The notes: generated from the letters alone by a model not told the origin. 64,000 nucleotides of DNA from Shouchella shacheensis (GCF_001484965.1 NZ_LLYY01000009.1:107939-171938), one strand, 5' to 3'. Shown: positions 1 to 9,463, numbered from the stretch's first letter. Numbers and translations: made by a program.

Positions 1-1861
1 CCCATAGACGGAGGATATCCCCTCCTAGCTGCTTCATGACATCGTTCGGAACGATGACGTTTCCAAGAGATTTGCTCATCTTTTTGCCCTCTCCATCCAT
101 CACAAAGCCGTGACTTAGGACGCCTTTATAAGGCGCCTCGCCGTTGATGGCAACGGATGTCGAAAGAGAAGAGTTGAACCAGCCACGGTACTGATCACTC
201 CCTTCGAAATAGAGATCGGCGGGGAACGAGAGATCATCTCTCTCTTTAAGCACCGCCTGATGCGAAGAACCGGAGTCAAACCAAACATCCATGATGTCCG
301 TTTCCTTTGTAAAGCGCCCATTCGGACTATGCTCGGAGGTAAAGCCTTCCGGAAGAAGATCCTTCGCTTCCCGCTCGAACCATACATTCGAACCGTGTTC
401 ACGAAACAGATCGGAGACATGCTGAATCGTTTCTTCGGTAATGATCTCTTGCCCGTCTTCTCCGTAAAACACCGGGATCGGTACTCCCCAGACTCGTTGA
501 CGAGAAATGCACCAGTCGCCGCGATCACGCACCATATTGTGAATTCGCGTCTCCCCCCAGGCCGGAATCCACTCCGTCTCGCCGACAGCCTTGAGCAAGT
601 CGTCGCGAAAATCAGCGATCGAAGCAAACCACTGGGAAGTTGCTCGGAAGATTACCGGCTTTTTCGTTCGCCAGTCATGCGGGTAAGAGTGAGTGATAAA
701 CGATAGCTTCAAGAGCGAGCCCGCTGCTTCAAGCTTCTCACTGACGGTCTTATTGATGTTGTCGTAGAACTCGCCCTCAAACCCTGGCGCTTCCTCGGTC
801 ATCACCCCTTTGTCATCCACTGGACAAAGAACGTCAAGTCCGTATTTCTTAGCGACGAGAAAATCGTCTTCCCCGTGTCCTGGAGCGGTGTGAACACACC
901 CTGTCCCCGCATCCAGCGTCACATGCTCGCCAGTAATGACAAGGGAGTTACGATCGTAAAAAGGGTGCCGGCAAACAATGTTTTCGAGTTCAGAACCTTT
1001 TACCGTTTTGGTGAGCTTTGCCTCGCTCCACTCAAGCTCTGATTTCAACGTCTCCAACAAGCCACTTGCCACAACGAATGATCTCCCACCCACGGCTACA
1101 ACGTTATAGTCAAGCTCTGGATGAACGGCAATTGCTAAATTAGCCGGGATCGTCCATGGGGTTGTTGTCCAGATCACCAACTCATCACTGTTGGAAAGAA
1201 CCCCTTTGCCGTCCACCACCTTGAACGCTGCATAAATGGAGCCAGAGCGCTTATCATGGTATTCAATTTCCGCTTCAGCCAGCGCGGACTCCGATGATGG
1301 AGACCAGTAGACGGGCTTTTTGCCTTTGTAAATATACCCTTTCTTCGCCATTTCGCCGAAAACTTTGATTTGTTCGGCTTCGTAACTCTTATTGAGCGTA
1401 ATGTACGGATTCCACCAATCCCCGCGAACGCCAAGTCGCATGAATTGCTGTCGCTGAGAATTGATTTGCTCACGCGCGTATTTTTCACACAGCTCACGAA
1501 ACTCCGCCACCGTCATTTTTTTGCGATTGACTTTTTTCTTTTTCGACAGTGCGGTTTCAATCGGCAGGCCGTGGGTATCCCAGCCAGGCACGTACGGGGC
1601 GTGGTAGCCGCTCATTGATTTATAGCGCACGATAAAGTCCTTGATGATTTTATTGAGCGCATGCCCCATGTGAATGTCTCCGTTAGCGTACGGAGGACCA
1701 TCATGCAAGATAAAAAATGGTCGGCCTTTCGTCCGCTCCTGAACTTTGGCATACACGTTCATTTCTTCCCATTTTTCTTGACGCTTTGGCTCATTGTTCG
1801 GCAAGTTTCCGCGCATCGGAAACGCCGTCTTGGGCATGAGCAGGGTCTTTTTGTATTCCAT
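1..1861 (-). CDS. ileS: Isoleucyl-tRNA synthetase, N-terminal two thirds (cut by window edge)
   Basis: Charges tRNA-Ile with isoleucine in the cytoplasm. The frame opens at ATG 1861-1859 behind a GGAGTGAAGG purine-rich site and stays open to the left edge, giving about 620 of the roughly 920 residues usual for the family. The class I signature appears as HMGH in the context [15 protein letters not shown] near residue 60, and the KMSKS loop as [10 protein letters not shown] near the window edge. The editing (CP1) domain lies between them. A T-box leader precedes it, as expected for an aminoacyl-tRNA synthetase gene. Its position next to divIVA matches B. subtilis. The C-terminal anticodon-binding and zinc regions lie outside the window. 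Confidence 0.97.
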   Translation of the reverse strand, partial: MEYKKTLLMPKTAFPMRGNLPNNEPKRQEKWEEMNVYAKVQERTKGRPFFILHDGPPYANGDIHMGHALNKIIKDFIVRYKSMSGYHAPYVPGWDTHGLPIETALSKKKKVNRKKMTVAEFRELCEKYAREQINSQRQQFMRLGVRGDWWNPYITLNKSYEAEQIKVFGEMAKKGYIYKGKKPVYWSPSSESALAEAEIEYHDKRSGSIYAAFKVVDGKGVLSNSDELVIWTTTPWTIPANLAIAVHPELDYNVVAVGGRSFVVASGLLETLKSELEWSEAKLTKTVKGSELENIVCRHPFYDRNSLVITGEHVTLDAGTGCVHTAPGHGEDDFLVAKKYGLDVLCPVDDKGVMTEEAPGFEGEFYDNINKTVSEKLEAAGSLLKLSFITHSYPHDWRTKKPVIFRATSQWFASIADFRDDLLKAVGETEWIPAWGETRIHNMVRDRGDWCISRQRVWGVPIPVFYGEDGQEIITEETIQHVSDLFREHGSNVWFEREAKDLLPEGFTSEHSPNGRFTKETDIMDVWFDSGSSHQAVLKERDDLSFPADLYFEGSDQYRGWFNSSLSTSVAINGEAPYKGVLSHGFVMDGEGKKMSKSLGNVIVPNDVMKQLGGDILRLW

Positions 1862-1910
1862 TTCCTTCACTCCTTCAAGTTTAATGATTGAAAAAAAAAC
1901 GGTAAAAACG

Positions 1911-2176
1911 ACAAAAAACCTCCTCATCCCTAAAAAGGGACGAGAAGGTTTTCCCGTGGTACCACCCTTATGAAAGAGAAGCACTCTTCCACTCTGGCAT
2001 TCATAACGCGAATGAGACGCTGCCCTCTACTCGCCGGTTCGGCTTTCGCAGGCTAAACTAGAGGGTGATCTTCACATCCAAAATGCATGCCAGGCTTTCA
2101 CCGTCCCTGGCTCGCTTGCTGCACGAATTTGGTCGCTACTGTCCCTCGTCAACGTTGTCGTAGGATTTATTTGCTT
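1911..2176 (-). promoter_or_regulatory. T-box leader of ileS
   Basis: The minus strand carries the T-box core AGGGTGGTACCACGGG at 1968-1953. It is followed by a hairpin with arms CCTTCTCGTCCC and GGGATGAGGAGG and a run of six T (about 1950-1911), the competing terminator. Uncharged tRNA-Ile should pair with the leader and favour the antiterminator, inducing ileS. A candidate isoleucine specifier ATC lies around 2068, but I could not fold stem I rigorously, so the specifier call is tentative. Confidence 0.93.
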
Positions 2177-2205
2177 ATTATATGGCACGCCTAGCGAGAT
2201 TGCAA
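2177..2205 (-). promoter_or_regulatory. Sigma-A promoter of the ileS T-box transcript
   Basis: On the minus strand TTGCAA (2205-2200) and TATAAT (2182-2177) are separated by 17 bp, close to the vegetative consensus. The promoter sits a few bases downstream of the divIVA stop and points into the T-box leader. Confidence 0.75.
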
Positions 2206-2209
2206 CTGC

Positions 2210-2719
2210 TTATGACTGCCCCTGTTCGCTGAAGAGTGCTTGTTCATCCACTTCGCCCTCTTCGGCTAGCTCTTCCCAATCATCGGTTTGCAGCATTTCC
2301 ATTTGCGCCTCAATCAGCATCTTGAAGCGCATTTTATAAACGGACGCCTGTTTCTTCAACTCTTCCATTTCCATCATTACTTTTCGAGACTTGGAAAGCG
2401 CTTCGTTAACGATGCGGTTTGCGTTTTTCTCCGCTTCTTTGACAATTAGCTGTGATTCTTTTTGCGCATTGCGGCGGACCTCGTCCGCAGATTCCTGAGC
2501 CACAAGAATCGACTTGTTCAGCGTCTCTTCAATATTGGTGAAGTGCTCAAGCTTTTCATCCAAGGCACTCACTTGTTCAAACAAGTCTTTCTTCTCCCGC
2601 AACACGGCTTCATAATCTTTGATGACTTGATCTAGGAATTCGTTCACTTCGTCTTCATCGTATCCTCGAAATGAACGAGTGAATTCTTTATTGTGAATAT
2701 CTAAGGGCGTTAAAGGCAA
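2210..2719 (-). CDS. divIVA: Septum/pole-site determinant DivIVA
   Basis: Coiled-coil protein that binds negatively curved membrane at division sites and poles, and recruits Min and polar proteins. The conserved N-terminal lipid-binding segment reads PLTPLDIHNKEF then SFRGYDEDEVNEFL, matching B. subtilis DivIVA, followed by a long heptad coiled coil (NIEETLNKSILVAQ, KEAEKNANRI) and an acidic tail. I chose TTG 2719-2717 as the start because GGAGGTGG lies just upstream and the product then begins MPLTP like the family; an in-frame ATG further upstream would add an unconserved stretch. The product is 169 aa, close to the family length of about 164. Last gene of the ylm cluster before ileS. Confidence 0.96.
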   Translation of the reverse strand: MPLTPLDIHNKEFTRSFRGYDEDEVNEFLDQVIKDYEAVLREKKDLFEQVSALDEKLEHFTNIEETLNKSILVAQESADEVRRNAQKESQLIVKEAEKNANRIVNEALSKSRKVMMEMEELKKQASVYKMRFKMLIEAQMEMLQTDDWEELAEEGEVDEQALFSEQGQS

Positions 2720-2832
2720 CGCAGCCACCTCCATGTACATACTCAATAAGTATTTCGACATATACATTCACGTTCCTGCTTAAAATTTTATGTATCGCCA
2801 AATTTCGCAGTACGTAGACACGTCTGCCCGGC

Positions 2833-3609
2833 CTACCCTTGCTTTTTGCCGAGCACTACGCGGTATTTGTCTTTTTTTGTTCTTCCTTCGATCGCGAGCA
2901 GCTTGCTGCGGCCAATTCCTCGAACGGAAAGATAGTCCCCTTCGTCCAGTTTAAAAGAGGGGTCTTCGATTTGTTTCCAGTTGACTTTGACGAGACCTTT
3001 GCCAATCGCATCGCTTGCCTTCGTACGCGAAAGACCCGAAACCGCTGCGACGACCGTGTCGAGCCGCATAGAGGAGATCGTTGTAGAGCGTTCAGCCCAC
3101 GTTTCTTCCGGAATCGCGAACTCTCCTTCATCAGCGCTTTGGAGTTCGATTTTCGCCTTTCCTACTTGGGTGAAGGTCGCTAGCAAGTAGCTTTCCATTT
3201 CTTTGGCACAGGCAAACAAGAACGCGTCTTCTTTCACGATAATGTCGCCAAACTTCTCACGCTTCATCCCACTGTTCATCAGCGCGCCTAACACGTCTCG
3301 ATGATCAAGCGTTAGAAACTTGCTTGAGAACGTCGCTTTTAACACGCTGATTGGCCAATCCACCACCTCGTATTGCAAGTAAGCGGGACGAATCGATGAG
3401 CGCTTTCGTTCGCTCCCTCGCGAGCCGCCATCAAAGGCGAGAACCACCTCTTCGCTATGACCAATGACCGAACGCAGAATGTCCTGCTGACGAGGATCAA
3501 GAAAATCAGTCATTCGCTCTTGATGGTACGTGCCCGCTTCTTCGCGCCAGGCGAAGACCTGGTCAATAAATGGTTTCTCCTCTGCGCGAAAATGTTCATA
3601 AATCGACAT
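2833..3609 (-). CDS. ylmH: S4-domain RNA-binding protein YlmH
   Basis: A 258-aa protein ending in an S4 RNA-binding fold (about residues 175-245, with MRLDTVVAAVSGLSR and VKVNWKQIEDPSF). The N-terminal part is the YlmH-specific domain. Family members bind ribosomal or tRNA-containing particles, and recent work links YlmH to rescue of obstructed ribosomes; here that is by family only. Its ATG overlaps the ylmG stop in a TGATG arrangement, implying translational coupling. The downstream gene is divIVA. Confidence 0.93.
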   Translation of the reverse strand: MSIYEHFRAEEKPFIDQVFAWREEAGTYHQERMTDFLDPRQQDILRSVIGHSEEVVLAFDGGSRGSERKRSSIRPAYLQYEVVDWPISVLKATFSSKFLTLDHRDVLGALMNSGMKREKFGDIIVKEDAFLFACAKEMESYLLATFTQVGKAKIELQSADEGEFAIPEETWAERSTTISSMRLDTVVAAVSGLSRTKASDAIGKGLVKVNWKQIEDPSFKLDEGDYLSVRGIGRSKLLAIEGRTKKDKYRVVLGKKQG

Positions 3610-3911
3610 CAGAATAGGGAAAGAACCATGTCATGCAAAGCAGGTACCCCCGCAGAAGCAGCGAAACTAAGAAGAATGATGCCGACTAGCGCAGACAAAT
3701 CAAGCATACCGATAGGGGGAATAAACTCCCTAAAGATTTCAAGATAAGGTTCGCAAATTTTTCCTAGCATTTGACCAAATTGCGATTCCCTCGCATTTGG
3801 TAACCATGACATAAAAATATAGATAATCAGCAAAAACCAATAGGCTCGCATGGCCGTTGCCAATAGGCTAAATATCGCCGTAATTGTGCTTTCCACTTCC
3901 CTCTTCACCAT
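3609..3911 (-). CDS. ylmG: YggT-family membrane protein YlmG
   Basis: A 100-aa integral membrane protein with two hydrophobic segments (about residues 10-35 and 68-92), separated by a loop containing SWLPNARESQFGQ and a conserved proline-rich piece, IPPIGMLDLS. These are hallmarks of the YggT/YlmG family. The family is linked to division or membrane organisation by genome context, with no established biochemical activity. It lies between sepF and ylmH as in B. subtilis and overlaps ylmH by one base. Confidence 0.92.
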   Translation of the reverse strand: MVKREVESTITAIFSLLATAMRAYWFLLIIYIFMSWLPNARESQFGQMLGKICEPYLEIFREFIPPIGMLDLSALVGIILLSFAASAGVPALHDMVLSLF

Positions 3912-3928
3912 CCTCTTGCCTCGTCGAA

Positions 3929-4402
3929 CTACATACGCTCGTAGTTTGACTCATTTTGAAGTAAGTCCGAAATCGAACCTGTGATTTCTACATTGTCGGG
4001 CGTACACAGAAAAATGCTTGGCCCAAGCTTTTGAATGTCCCCGCCAATCGCATAAACCGTACCACTAAGAAAATCAACGATGCGCAGTGCCTGTTCTTTG
4101 GCGATTCGTTGCAAATTAATCACAACAGCCTTGCGTTTTTTTAAATGATCGGCGATTTCCTGCGCTTCCTCGTACGTGCGCGGTTCAAGCAATATCATTT
4201 TCGCTGATTTTTGCACACTTTGCAAGCTGAGCACGTTTTTTGAAGACTCGTTCGTCCCTTCACCCCGCTCCTCAATTCGATTAAAGGAACGAGTTTGTCG
4301 CATGCCCTTCTCCTCTTCCTCTGGGTAGTCTACATATTCGTGCGTCTCTTCAACATCATCATCTAGGGTAAAATAGCGCTTAAACTTCGATTTCATACTC
4401 AT
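3929..4402 (-). CDS. sepF: Cell division protein SepF
   Basis: FtsZ-bundling septal protein that tethers the Z ring to the membrane. The first residues ([13 protein letters not shown]) can form the amphipathic membrane anchor, followed by an acidic low-complexity linker (about 15-60). The globular domain contains [19 protein letters not shown] and [19 protein letters not shown], characteristic of SepF. Length 157 aa is normal. It sits between ylmE and ylmG in the usual order, and an AAGGAGG-type site precedes the ATG. Confidence 0.96.
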   Translation of the reverse strand: MSMKSKFKRYFTLDDDVEETHEYVDYPEEEEKGMRQTRSFNRIEERGEGTNESSKNVLSLQSVQKSAKMILLEPRTYEEAQEIADHLKKRKAVVINLQRIAKEQALRIVDFLSGTVYAIGGDIQKLGPSIFLCTPDNVEITGSISDLLQNESNYERM

Positions 4403-4423
4403 CGTACTTCCTCCTTCTTACGG

Positions 4424-5104
4424 TTATTCACCTCCGACAAGAGCGGAACCAACGCGGATAAATGTGGCGCCTTCCTCTAAAGCGATGCGATAATCATTGG
4501 ACATGCCCATAGAAAGTTCGGTACAAGGGGCGTGCTCAAGCTGCTGAGCAGCGATTTCATCGCGCAGTTCGCGAAGCTTTCGAAAGCTCGGCCTTGTTTC
4601 TTCGGGATCGTTGACAAAAGGAGCCATCGTCATCAGTCCAATAACACGAACGGCTGGATACGAGCGTACCTCCTTGATAAACGCCTGAACGTCTCGAGGA
4701 GCTAGTCCACTTTTGCTTTCTTCACCAGAGACATTCACTTGAACAAAACAATTCATCGTCTCTCCTTCTGGCATTCGCTTATGAAGCTCTTTTGCCAGGC
4801 TCATTCGATCAAGGGAATGCAGATAGTGAAAGCGCCCCACCACACCCTTTACCTTTCTTGATTGCAGCGAACCGATAAAGTGCCAGCTTCCCCGGTCACC
4901 GAGCGCCTCCATCTTTTCGACGGCGCTATCGACACGGTTTTCCCCAATATGATCGACACCGCAATCAAGCGCTTCTCTTGCGGTTTCAATGCTGACATAT
5001 TTAGTAACAGCCACCAAATGAACACGGTCTGGGTCACGGCCTACCTTTTTACAGCTAGCCACGATGTCGGCTTTTATCGTTGCGAACTTTTCTTCTATCG
5101 TCAT
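4424..5104 (-). CDS. ylmE: PLP homeostasis protein YggS/YlmE
   Basis: Cytosolic PLP-binding protein (PLPBP family) that helps balance vitamin B6 and amino-acid pools, with no known catalysis. It is 226 aa, single TIM-barrel. The Schiff-base lysine is Lys35 in HLVAVTKYVS, and the family motifs GENRV, WHFIGSLQSRK and LSMGMSNDY are visible. The start overlaps the ylmD stop (ATGA), so the two are coupled. Standard member of the ylm cluster upstream of sepF. Confidence 0.95.
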   Translation of the reverse strand: MTIEEKFATIKADIVASCKKVGRDPDRVHLVAVTKYVSIETAREALDCGVDHIGENRVDSAVEKMEALGDRGSWHFIGSLQSRKVKGVVGRFHYLHSLDRMSLAKELHKRMPEGETMNCFVQVNVSGEESKSGLAPRDVQAFIKEVRSYPAVRVIGLMTMAPFVNDPEETRPSFRKLRELRDEIAAQQLEHAPCTELSMGMSNDYRIALEEGATFIRVGSALVGGE

Positions 5105-5940
5105 GTATCCAGCTCACCTTTCGACCTAAGCGCAATCACGCTCATCATTCGGCCCGAACGCCCCTGATCTCCTCGATGTGAGAAAAACTGATGTTCTTTA
5201 AACGTACAATATGAAGACATATAGATATGATCTTCTTTGACACCTGCCCGAATGAGCAGCTGCTTGTTTAAGAGGGACAAATTAAGAGAATAATGCCCAG
5301 GGCGTGTTTCTTCGAAGGGCATCGTGTCAGCTTCCGGACATACCTTTCGCACTTCTTGCATCACACGCTCGTCCACCTCATAGTGATCAGCGGAGATGCA
5401 AGGACCAACTAAGACAAACACGTTTTCAGTTGGAATGTCATGCTCCTTTTTCCACGTGTGAACCATGGTTGGTCCAATTTTCGCTACCGTGCCTTTCCAT
5501 CCAGCATGCGCCAAGCCGATGAAGCCGTGTGTGGGGGCATAGAAAGAAAGAGGCGTACAGTCCGCATAGAGACTTGTGAGAACGAGACCCTCGTCGCTTG
5601 TGTAAAGCCCGTCTGTTCCTAAAAGGGCCGTGTCAAGGGAGGTGGCTCCTCTGCCTGCATCCTCCCTTGTCACATACACGATCCGTGCTCCATGTACTTG
5701 CTCACTCCCAATCCAACGGTCCAGCGGTAATCCGATATCTTCTGCGACACGCGTGCGATTTTCAACGACGCTACATGGGTCATCTCCCACATGAAAACCG
5801 AGATTCAGCGAATGAAAAGGCCCTTTGCTCACTCCGCCATTTCGTGTCGTAAACCCTGCTAGAAGATGAGGAGAAAGGGAGGAAAAAGTCGTTGCCTGTA
5901 AAAAGCGATCCGTCGCGTGCCTATATTCATTTGAGCCCAT
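5101..5940 (-). CDS. ylmD: Purine nucleosidase/laccase-domain protein YlmD (PgeF family)
   Basis: Member of the YfiH/PgeF multicopper-like (DUF152) family, whose enzymes act on purine nucleosides and on UDP-MurNAc-peptide quality control; the exact substrate here is not established. The metal-binding motifs appear as YADCTPLSFY and LAHAGWKGT, with a C-terminal SYCTFKE and SHRGDQGRSGRM segment. I place the start at ATG 5940-5938, with GGAGAGGAG upstream, giving 279 aa; the frame stays open slightly further upstream. Stop overlaps ylmE. Confidence 0.92.
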   Translation of the reverse strand: MGSNEYRHATDRFLQATTFSSLSPHLLAGFTTRNGGVSKGPFHSLNLGFHVGDDPCSVVENRTRVAEDIGLPLDRWIGSEQVHGARIVYVTREDAGRGATSLDTALLGTDGLYTSDEGLVLTSLYADCTPLSFYAPTHGFIGLAHAGWKGTVAKIGPTMVHTWKKEHDIPTENVFVLVGPCISADHYEVDERVMQEVRKVCPEADTMPFEETRPGHYSLNLSLLNKQLLIRAGVKEDHIYMSSYCTFKEHQFFSHRGDQGRSGRMMSVIALRSKGELDT

Positions 5941-6019
5941 CAAACGTCTCCTCTCCAAGGCATACTCTTATGTTTCATTCTACCACAACTCCCGTGTGGC
6001 AAGAAACGATTCTTTCTCC

Positions 6020-6301
6020 TTATTTAAGAGTGTTTTCGCGCATGGCTACCTCTGCTTGATAACGTGCCGGAACTTCGACCAATATAACATCTGAGCCTAT
6101 TTTAATAATATTTTTCCAGGGAATCACGACTTCCCCGTCTTTTTGTTGAAAGAAACTCATTACCTTTCCACCATGACCAATAATAAGAGCCTCAATTTTC
6201 CCTGTATCTAAATTGATTTCTAAATCATTTAGTTGACCGAGCCGCTTGCCATTTTCCATGTTTACGATATCCTTTGCCGACAGCTCTGAAATTTTCATCA
6301 T
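6020..6301 (-). CDS. ylmC: PRC-barrel sporulation-associated protein YlmC/YmxH
   Basis: A 93-aa single PRC-barrel protein (MMKISELSAKDIVN, GQLNDLEINLDTGKIEALII, IPWKNIIKIGSDVI). The family is widespread in spore formers and its role is unclear. ATG 6301 follows GAGGTGAGG; the in-frame extension to 6391 lacks a ribosome site. It lies between sigG and ylmD, as in B. subtilis. Confidence 0.9.
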   Translation of the reverse strand: MMKISELSAKDIVNMENGKRLGQLNDLEINLDTGKIEALIIGHGGKVMSFFQQKDGEVVIPWKNIIKIGSDVILVEVPARYQAEVAMRENTLK

Positions 6302-6412
6302 GAGCCTCACCTCTTTTCGCTTTGTTCTGTAGTCTACTATATGCGCGGGCATCCCTTGTTTATGTGCAAGAAAAAGCACAGGCTCCTTCACATAGCAAGC
6401 TCTGGATTACCC

Positions 6413-6532
6413 AAAAGCGGAGGCAGGTTGCTCAGAAGCGGGAACTTTGGAAGGTCTGCGCGAGAAATCCTCGTCTTGGATTTCCGGGCAGGGCTGAAAC
6501 ATCCCGACGCTTTCTACCCGACGGAGCTAGAC
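6413..6532 (+). repeat. Form A structured repeat, copy 1
   Basis: Starts AAAAGCGGAGGC and ends GGAGCTAGAC, the conserved ends of the family. The inner hairpin GAAATCC/GGATTTC and the CTGC/GCAG arm are present, while the outer stem has a mismatch (GGCAGG against CCCGAC). Followed within 8 bp by the sigG terminator. Confidence 0.85.
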
Positions 6533-6537
6533 CATCC

Positions 6538-6579
6538 GAAAAGCCGCCCGTCTTCAAGTGAATGAAGCGAGCGGCTTTT
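6538..6579 (-). terminator. Intrinsic terminator after sigG
   Basis: Arms AAAGCCGC and GCGGCTTT enclose a loop with a smaller internal hairpin. There is an A run on one side and a T run on the other, so it could act in both directions. It begins just after the sigG stop. Confidence 0.8.
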
Positions 6580-6582
6580 TAT

Positions 6583-7368
6583 TTACGTTTCAATATGCTT
6601 GTTCATTTGCTGAATGGCGCCCTTTTCGAGACGAGACACCTGGGCCTGGGAGATGCCAATTTCATCGGCTACTTCCATTTGTGTTTTCCCTTCAAAAAAT
6701 CGCATATTTAGAATGACTTTTTCACGGTCATTTAAGCGAACCATTGCTTCCTTAAGGGCAATTTCTTCTACCCAGTTCACATCTTTGTTGCGCTCATCGC
6801 TAATTTGATCCATAACAAATATCGGATCGCCCCCATCGTTGTAGATCGGCTCGAACAATGAGACCGGATCTTGGATGGCATCGAGGGCAAACACGACATC
6901 TTCTTTTGGGACCTCTAAAACATTTGCGATTTCCTGAACAGTCGGTTCTTTTTCCCGTTTCTTCTCAGCCATCATTTGATCACGTACTTGCAATGCTTTA
7001 TAGGCGATGTCTCGGAGTGAGCGAGAAACGCGGATTGGGTTATTGTCACGCAGATAGCGCCTGATTTCCCCAATGATCATCGGAACCGCATAGGTAGAGA
7101 ATTTTACATTTTGTCCAAGGTCAAAATTATCAATGGATTTCATCAAGCCGATACAGCCCACTTGAAAAAGGTCGTCAACATTTTCACCTCGGTTGTTAAA
7201 ACGCTGAATGACACTCAAAACTAGTCGTAAATTGCCGTTTACAAGTGTTTCTCTTGCTGGTTCATAACCACCCTGCAATTCTGCGAACAACTCACGCATT
7301 TCCGCATTTTTTAGAACAGGGAGCTTTGATGTATCAACGCCACATATTTCAACTTTATTTCGAGTCAA
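6583..7368 (-). CDS. sigG: Forespore sigma factor SigG
   Basis: Late prespore-specific RNA polymerase sigma factor. The 261-aa sequence follows B. subtilis SigG closely: KVEICGVDTSKLPVLKN at the N terminus, region 2 FNNRGENVDDLFQVGCIGLM, VKFSTYAVPMIIGEIRRYL and the region 4 helix-turn-helix TQMEVADEIGISQAQVSRLE. I chose TTG 7368-7366 (product begins MTRNKVE) behind GTAGGGGG, matching the B. subtilis N terminus; the open frame runs about 49 codons further upstream without conservation. A sigma-F-like promoter lies just upstream and a terminator separates it from sigE, which agrees with forespore-specific transcription. Confidence 0.97.
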   Translation of the reverse strand: MTRNKVEICGVDTSKLPVLKNAEMRELFAELQGGYEPARETLVNGNLRLVLSVIQRFNNRGENVDDLFQVGCIGLMKSIDNFDLGQNVKFSTYAVPMIIGEIRRYLRDNNPIRVSRSLRDIAYKALQVRDQMMAEKKREKEPTVQEIANVLEVPKEDVVFALDAIQDPVSLFEPIYNDGGDPIFVMDQISDERNKDVNWVEEIALKEAMVRLNDREKVILNMRFFEGKTQMEVADEIGISQAQVSRLEKGAIQQMNKHIET

Positions 7369-7404
7369 TTCTATACCCCCTACAAGGAAGATGATGTCAA
7401 AAAA

Positions 7405-7432
7405 AGTATCTCCCTCGGAGGGAAAAATATGC
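7405..7432 (-). promoter_or_regulatory. Candidate sigma-F/sigma-G promoter of sigG
   Basis: Minus strand GCATA (7432-7428), 14-bp spacer, then GGAGATACT (7413-7405), which fits the forespore -10 pattern GGNNANANT. The spacer holds the palindrome CCCTCCGAGGG. It lies about 40 bp before the TTG start. Sigma-F control of sigG is known in B. subtilis. Confidence 0.6.
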
Positions 7433-7522
7433 ACCTCCAATCCTCCGACAAAAAGGACTTGACAAGAAAATCGCTGTAGTGACAATCGCGACTGTCTCAA
7501 AAATTTTTTAACCACTGTATCC

Positions 7523-7643
7523 GAAAAGCGGAGGCGGGTTGCTCAGAAACGGAATTTCGGAAGGCCTGACATAAGAAATCCGACCTTAGACAAGGCTTGC
7601 CAGGACTGAAAAATCTCCGCGCTTCTACCCGCAGTAACTAAAC
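7523..7643 (+). repeat. Form A structured repeat, copy 2
   Basis: Begins GAAAAGCGGAGGCGGGTTGC and ends with a decayed ACTAAACA. The inner hairpin is disrupted, so this copy looks degenerate. It abuts the sigE terminator. Confidence 0.8.
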
Positions 7644-7668
7644 AAAAAAAGAGGGGATCCCCTCTTTT
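7644..7668 (-). terminator. Intrinsic terminator after sigE
   Basis: AAAAGAGGGGATCCCCTCTTTT is an almost perfect palindrome with A and T runs, placed directly behind the sigE stop. It should stop spoIIG-operon transcription before sigG in either direction. Confidence 0.85.
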
Positions 7669-7670
7669 CC

Positions 7671-8384
7671 TCAAACCATTTTATTAAATTCTTTTTGCAA
7701 TCTCTTAATAATGCGCTTTTCAAGGCGGGAAATATACGACTGCGAAATGCCAAGCATATCAGCAACATCTTTTTGCGTTTTCTCCTCTTCCCCTGCCAAA
7801 CCAAAGCGAAGCTGCATAATTTGCTTCTCTCGATCATTTAATGTGTAAAGAGCTTTTACAAGCAGCTTGCGATCAACCTTTTCTTCAATGCCGCGGGTAA
7901 TAATATCTTCTTCCGTACCAAGCACGTCTGAAAGCAAGAGCTCATTCCCGTCCCAATCAATGTTCAGTGGTTCATCGAACGATACCTCCGAGCGCGTTTT
8001 GTTATTACGGCGCAAATACATGAGAATTTCATTTTCAATACAGCGAGAGGCATACGTCGCTAGCTTGATTTTCTTTTCAGGGTTAAAGGTATTGACCGCT
8101 TTGATCAATCCAATGGTACCGATGCTAATCAAATCCTCAATGTTAATCCCAGTATTCTCAAACTTTCTGGCGATGTAAACGACTAGTCGCAAGTTACGTT
8201 CAATAAGCACTGATCGCACCGCCTTATCCCCACTTGGCAGTTTCTCAAGCAACTCGGCTTCTTCTTCTTTGGAAAGCGGTGGTGGAAGGGCTTCACTTCC
8301 CCCTATGTAATAAATCTCATCCGCTTTTAAACCTAGCTTGTGCAAAATTCGGTACCAGATCAATCTCGCCTTTAATTTAAACAC
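7671..8384 (-). CDS. sigE: Mother-cell sigma factor SigE precursor
   Basis: Early mother-cell sporulation sigma factor, made as pro-SigE and cleaved by SpoIIGA. It is 237 aa, near-identical to the B. subtilis protein over long stretches ([71 protein letters not shown]). Start GTG 8384-8382 lies behind AAGGGGG and gives the pro-peptide of about 27 residues ahead of YYIGG, near the processing site. The frame opens further upstream but overlaps spoIIGA. Located 26 bp after spoIIGA, as a two-gene spoIIG operon. Confidence 0.98.
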   Translation of the reverse strand: MFKLKARLIWYRILHKLGLKADEIYYIGGSEALPPPLSKEEEAELLEKLPSGDKAVRSVLIERNLRLVVYIARKFENTGINIEDLISIGTIGLIKAVNTFNPEKKIKLATYASRCIENEILMYLRRNNKTRSEVSFDEPLNIDWDGNELLLSDVLGTEEDIITRGIEEKVDRKLLVKALYTLNDREKQIMQLRFGLAGEEEKTQKDVADMLGISQSYISRLEKRIIKRLQKEFNKMV

Positions 8385-8410
8385 AGTCGTTCCCCCTTGA
8401 TCGAATGTTG

Positions 8411-9310
8411 TTAACTTGCTCTTCCTTGAACAAGCTTTGGATGTACAATGCACTGGTAAGCCTCTTCTGGAGAAAGCGTCTGAGACTGCAGTCCAATTAA
8501 GACATTGCCCGTCTCGAACGTTTCCCCTTGATGAATCACTTGAATACGGTCTGGTTTAAGCGCCGCCAAGAACGGGTCTGCTTGACCGACGGCTCGAAAT
8601 GGGACGACGCGCACTCTTGAAAATAAAGGAAAATCCTCGGTTTCCTTCTCCATTGAGAGTGAAACCACGGCATCCATTTGCTTTTTGCCAAATGCCTCAT
8701 ATAACTGATGGGTCTCCAAAATCATCACAGGTGTTTTCGTAATAGGGTCTTTGAGCTGATTCCCGCTATCAATCAGCCCGGTAACGGCAATCTCTTTGTC
8801 CTCGATCCACATACGTACCTTTGCTAGCTGGGCGAAGTTGATCTTCTTTTCTTCGAACGTTTCGACCTGATGCTTCGCAAAATAGAGCACCAGCGGGAAT
8901 CCAATCAGCACAAAACTCCAGCTAACAGCGCTGCCTGCCAACCCGTACCCTGGCAAAGCACCAAGAATGTCCGCATCCGTCTCAAAGAAGTAATGAGTTG
9001 CGAACAAACCGCCTCCCGTTACAAAGGTGACAAAATAAAAAGTGGCAAACCCCTGGACAAAAAAAGTGAAACGCTTGTAGCCAAAGGCCATCCAGACAAT
9101 CACCGCCGAATACCCGAGCTTGATAAAGGCATTGGAGAAAAGTGGCGCCACCGGTGTAAACATCAGGACGACAATAAGAGAGGCAAACAAAGCTGCTAAC
9201 ATCATGCGTATATGCTGGAAGCGACGTTTGAGCATCAAGGCCGTTACAGCAATAAGCAAATAATCAATGCCAAGGTTAAGCAGCCAGATTAAATCAACAT
9301 ATACCGTCAT
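8411..9310 (-). CDS. spoIIGA: Pro-SigE processing protease SpoIIGA
   Basis: Membrane-embedded aspartic protease that cleaves pro-SigE in response to SpoIIR. The N-terminal half has five to six hydrophobic helices ([19 protein letters not shown] onward). The C-terminal protease domain has the active-site motif [12 protein letters not shown] around residue 175-185. The ATG at 9310 follows AGGAGGAAAAGGG and gives 299 aa, near the usual length of about 309. Immediately upstream of sigE. Confidence 0.96.
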   Translation of the reverse strand: MTVYVDLIWLLNLGIDYLLIAVTALMLKRRFQHIRMMLAALFASLIVVLMFTPVAPLFSNAFIKLGYSAVIVWMAFGYKRFTFFVQGFATFYFVTFVTGGGLFATHYFFETDADILGALPGYGLAGSAVSWSFVLIGFPLVLYFAKHQVETFEEKKINFAQLAKVRMWIEDKEIAVTGLIDSGNQLKDPITKTPVMILETHQLYEAFGKKQMDAVVSLSMEKETEDFPLFSRVRVVPFRAVGQADPFLAALKPDRIQVIHQGETFETGNVLIGLQSQTLSPEEAYQCIVHPKLVQGRAS

Positions 9311-9336
9311 CCCTTTTCCTCCTATTAATTGCTTCA

Positions 9337-9369
9337 AGTATAGTAGATACGTTTTTGGAAGTCTGTCAT
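9337..9369 (-). promoter_or_regulatory. Candidate long-spacer sigma-A promoter of spoIIGA-sigE
   Basis: Minus strand ATGACA (9369-9364) and TATACT (9342-9337) are 21 bp apart. The B. subtilis spoIIG promoter is known for a 22-bp spacer and dependence on Spo0A. A TTGTCGCC sequence (9383-9376), a partial match to the 0A box, lies just upstream. Confidence 0.5.
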
Positions 9370-9463
9370 TTCATGGCGACAATGGGGTTGTTATTTTGTA
9401 AGCTTTTAGCAAACACTGTCAATGCGGGGATAAGGGAAATAGCGAAGGAAATAAAGGAAGAAT

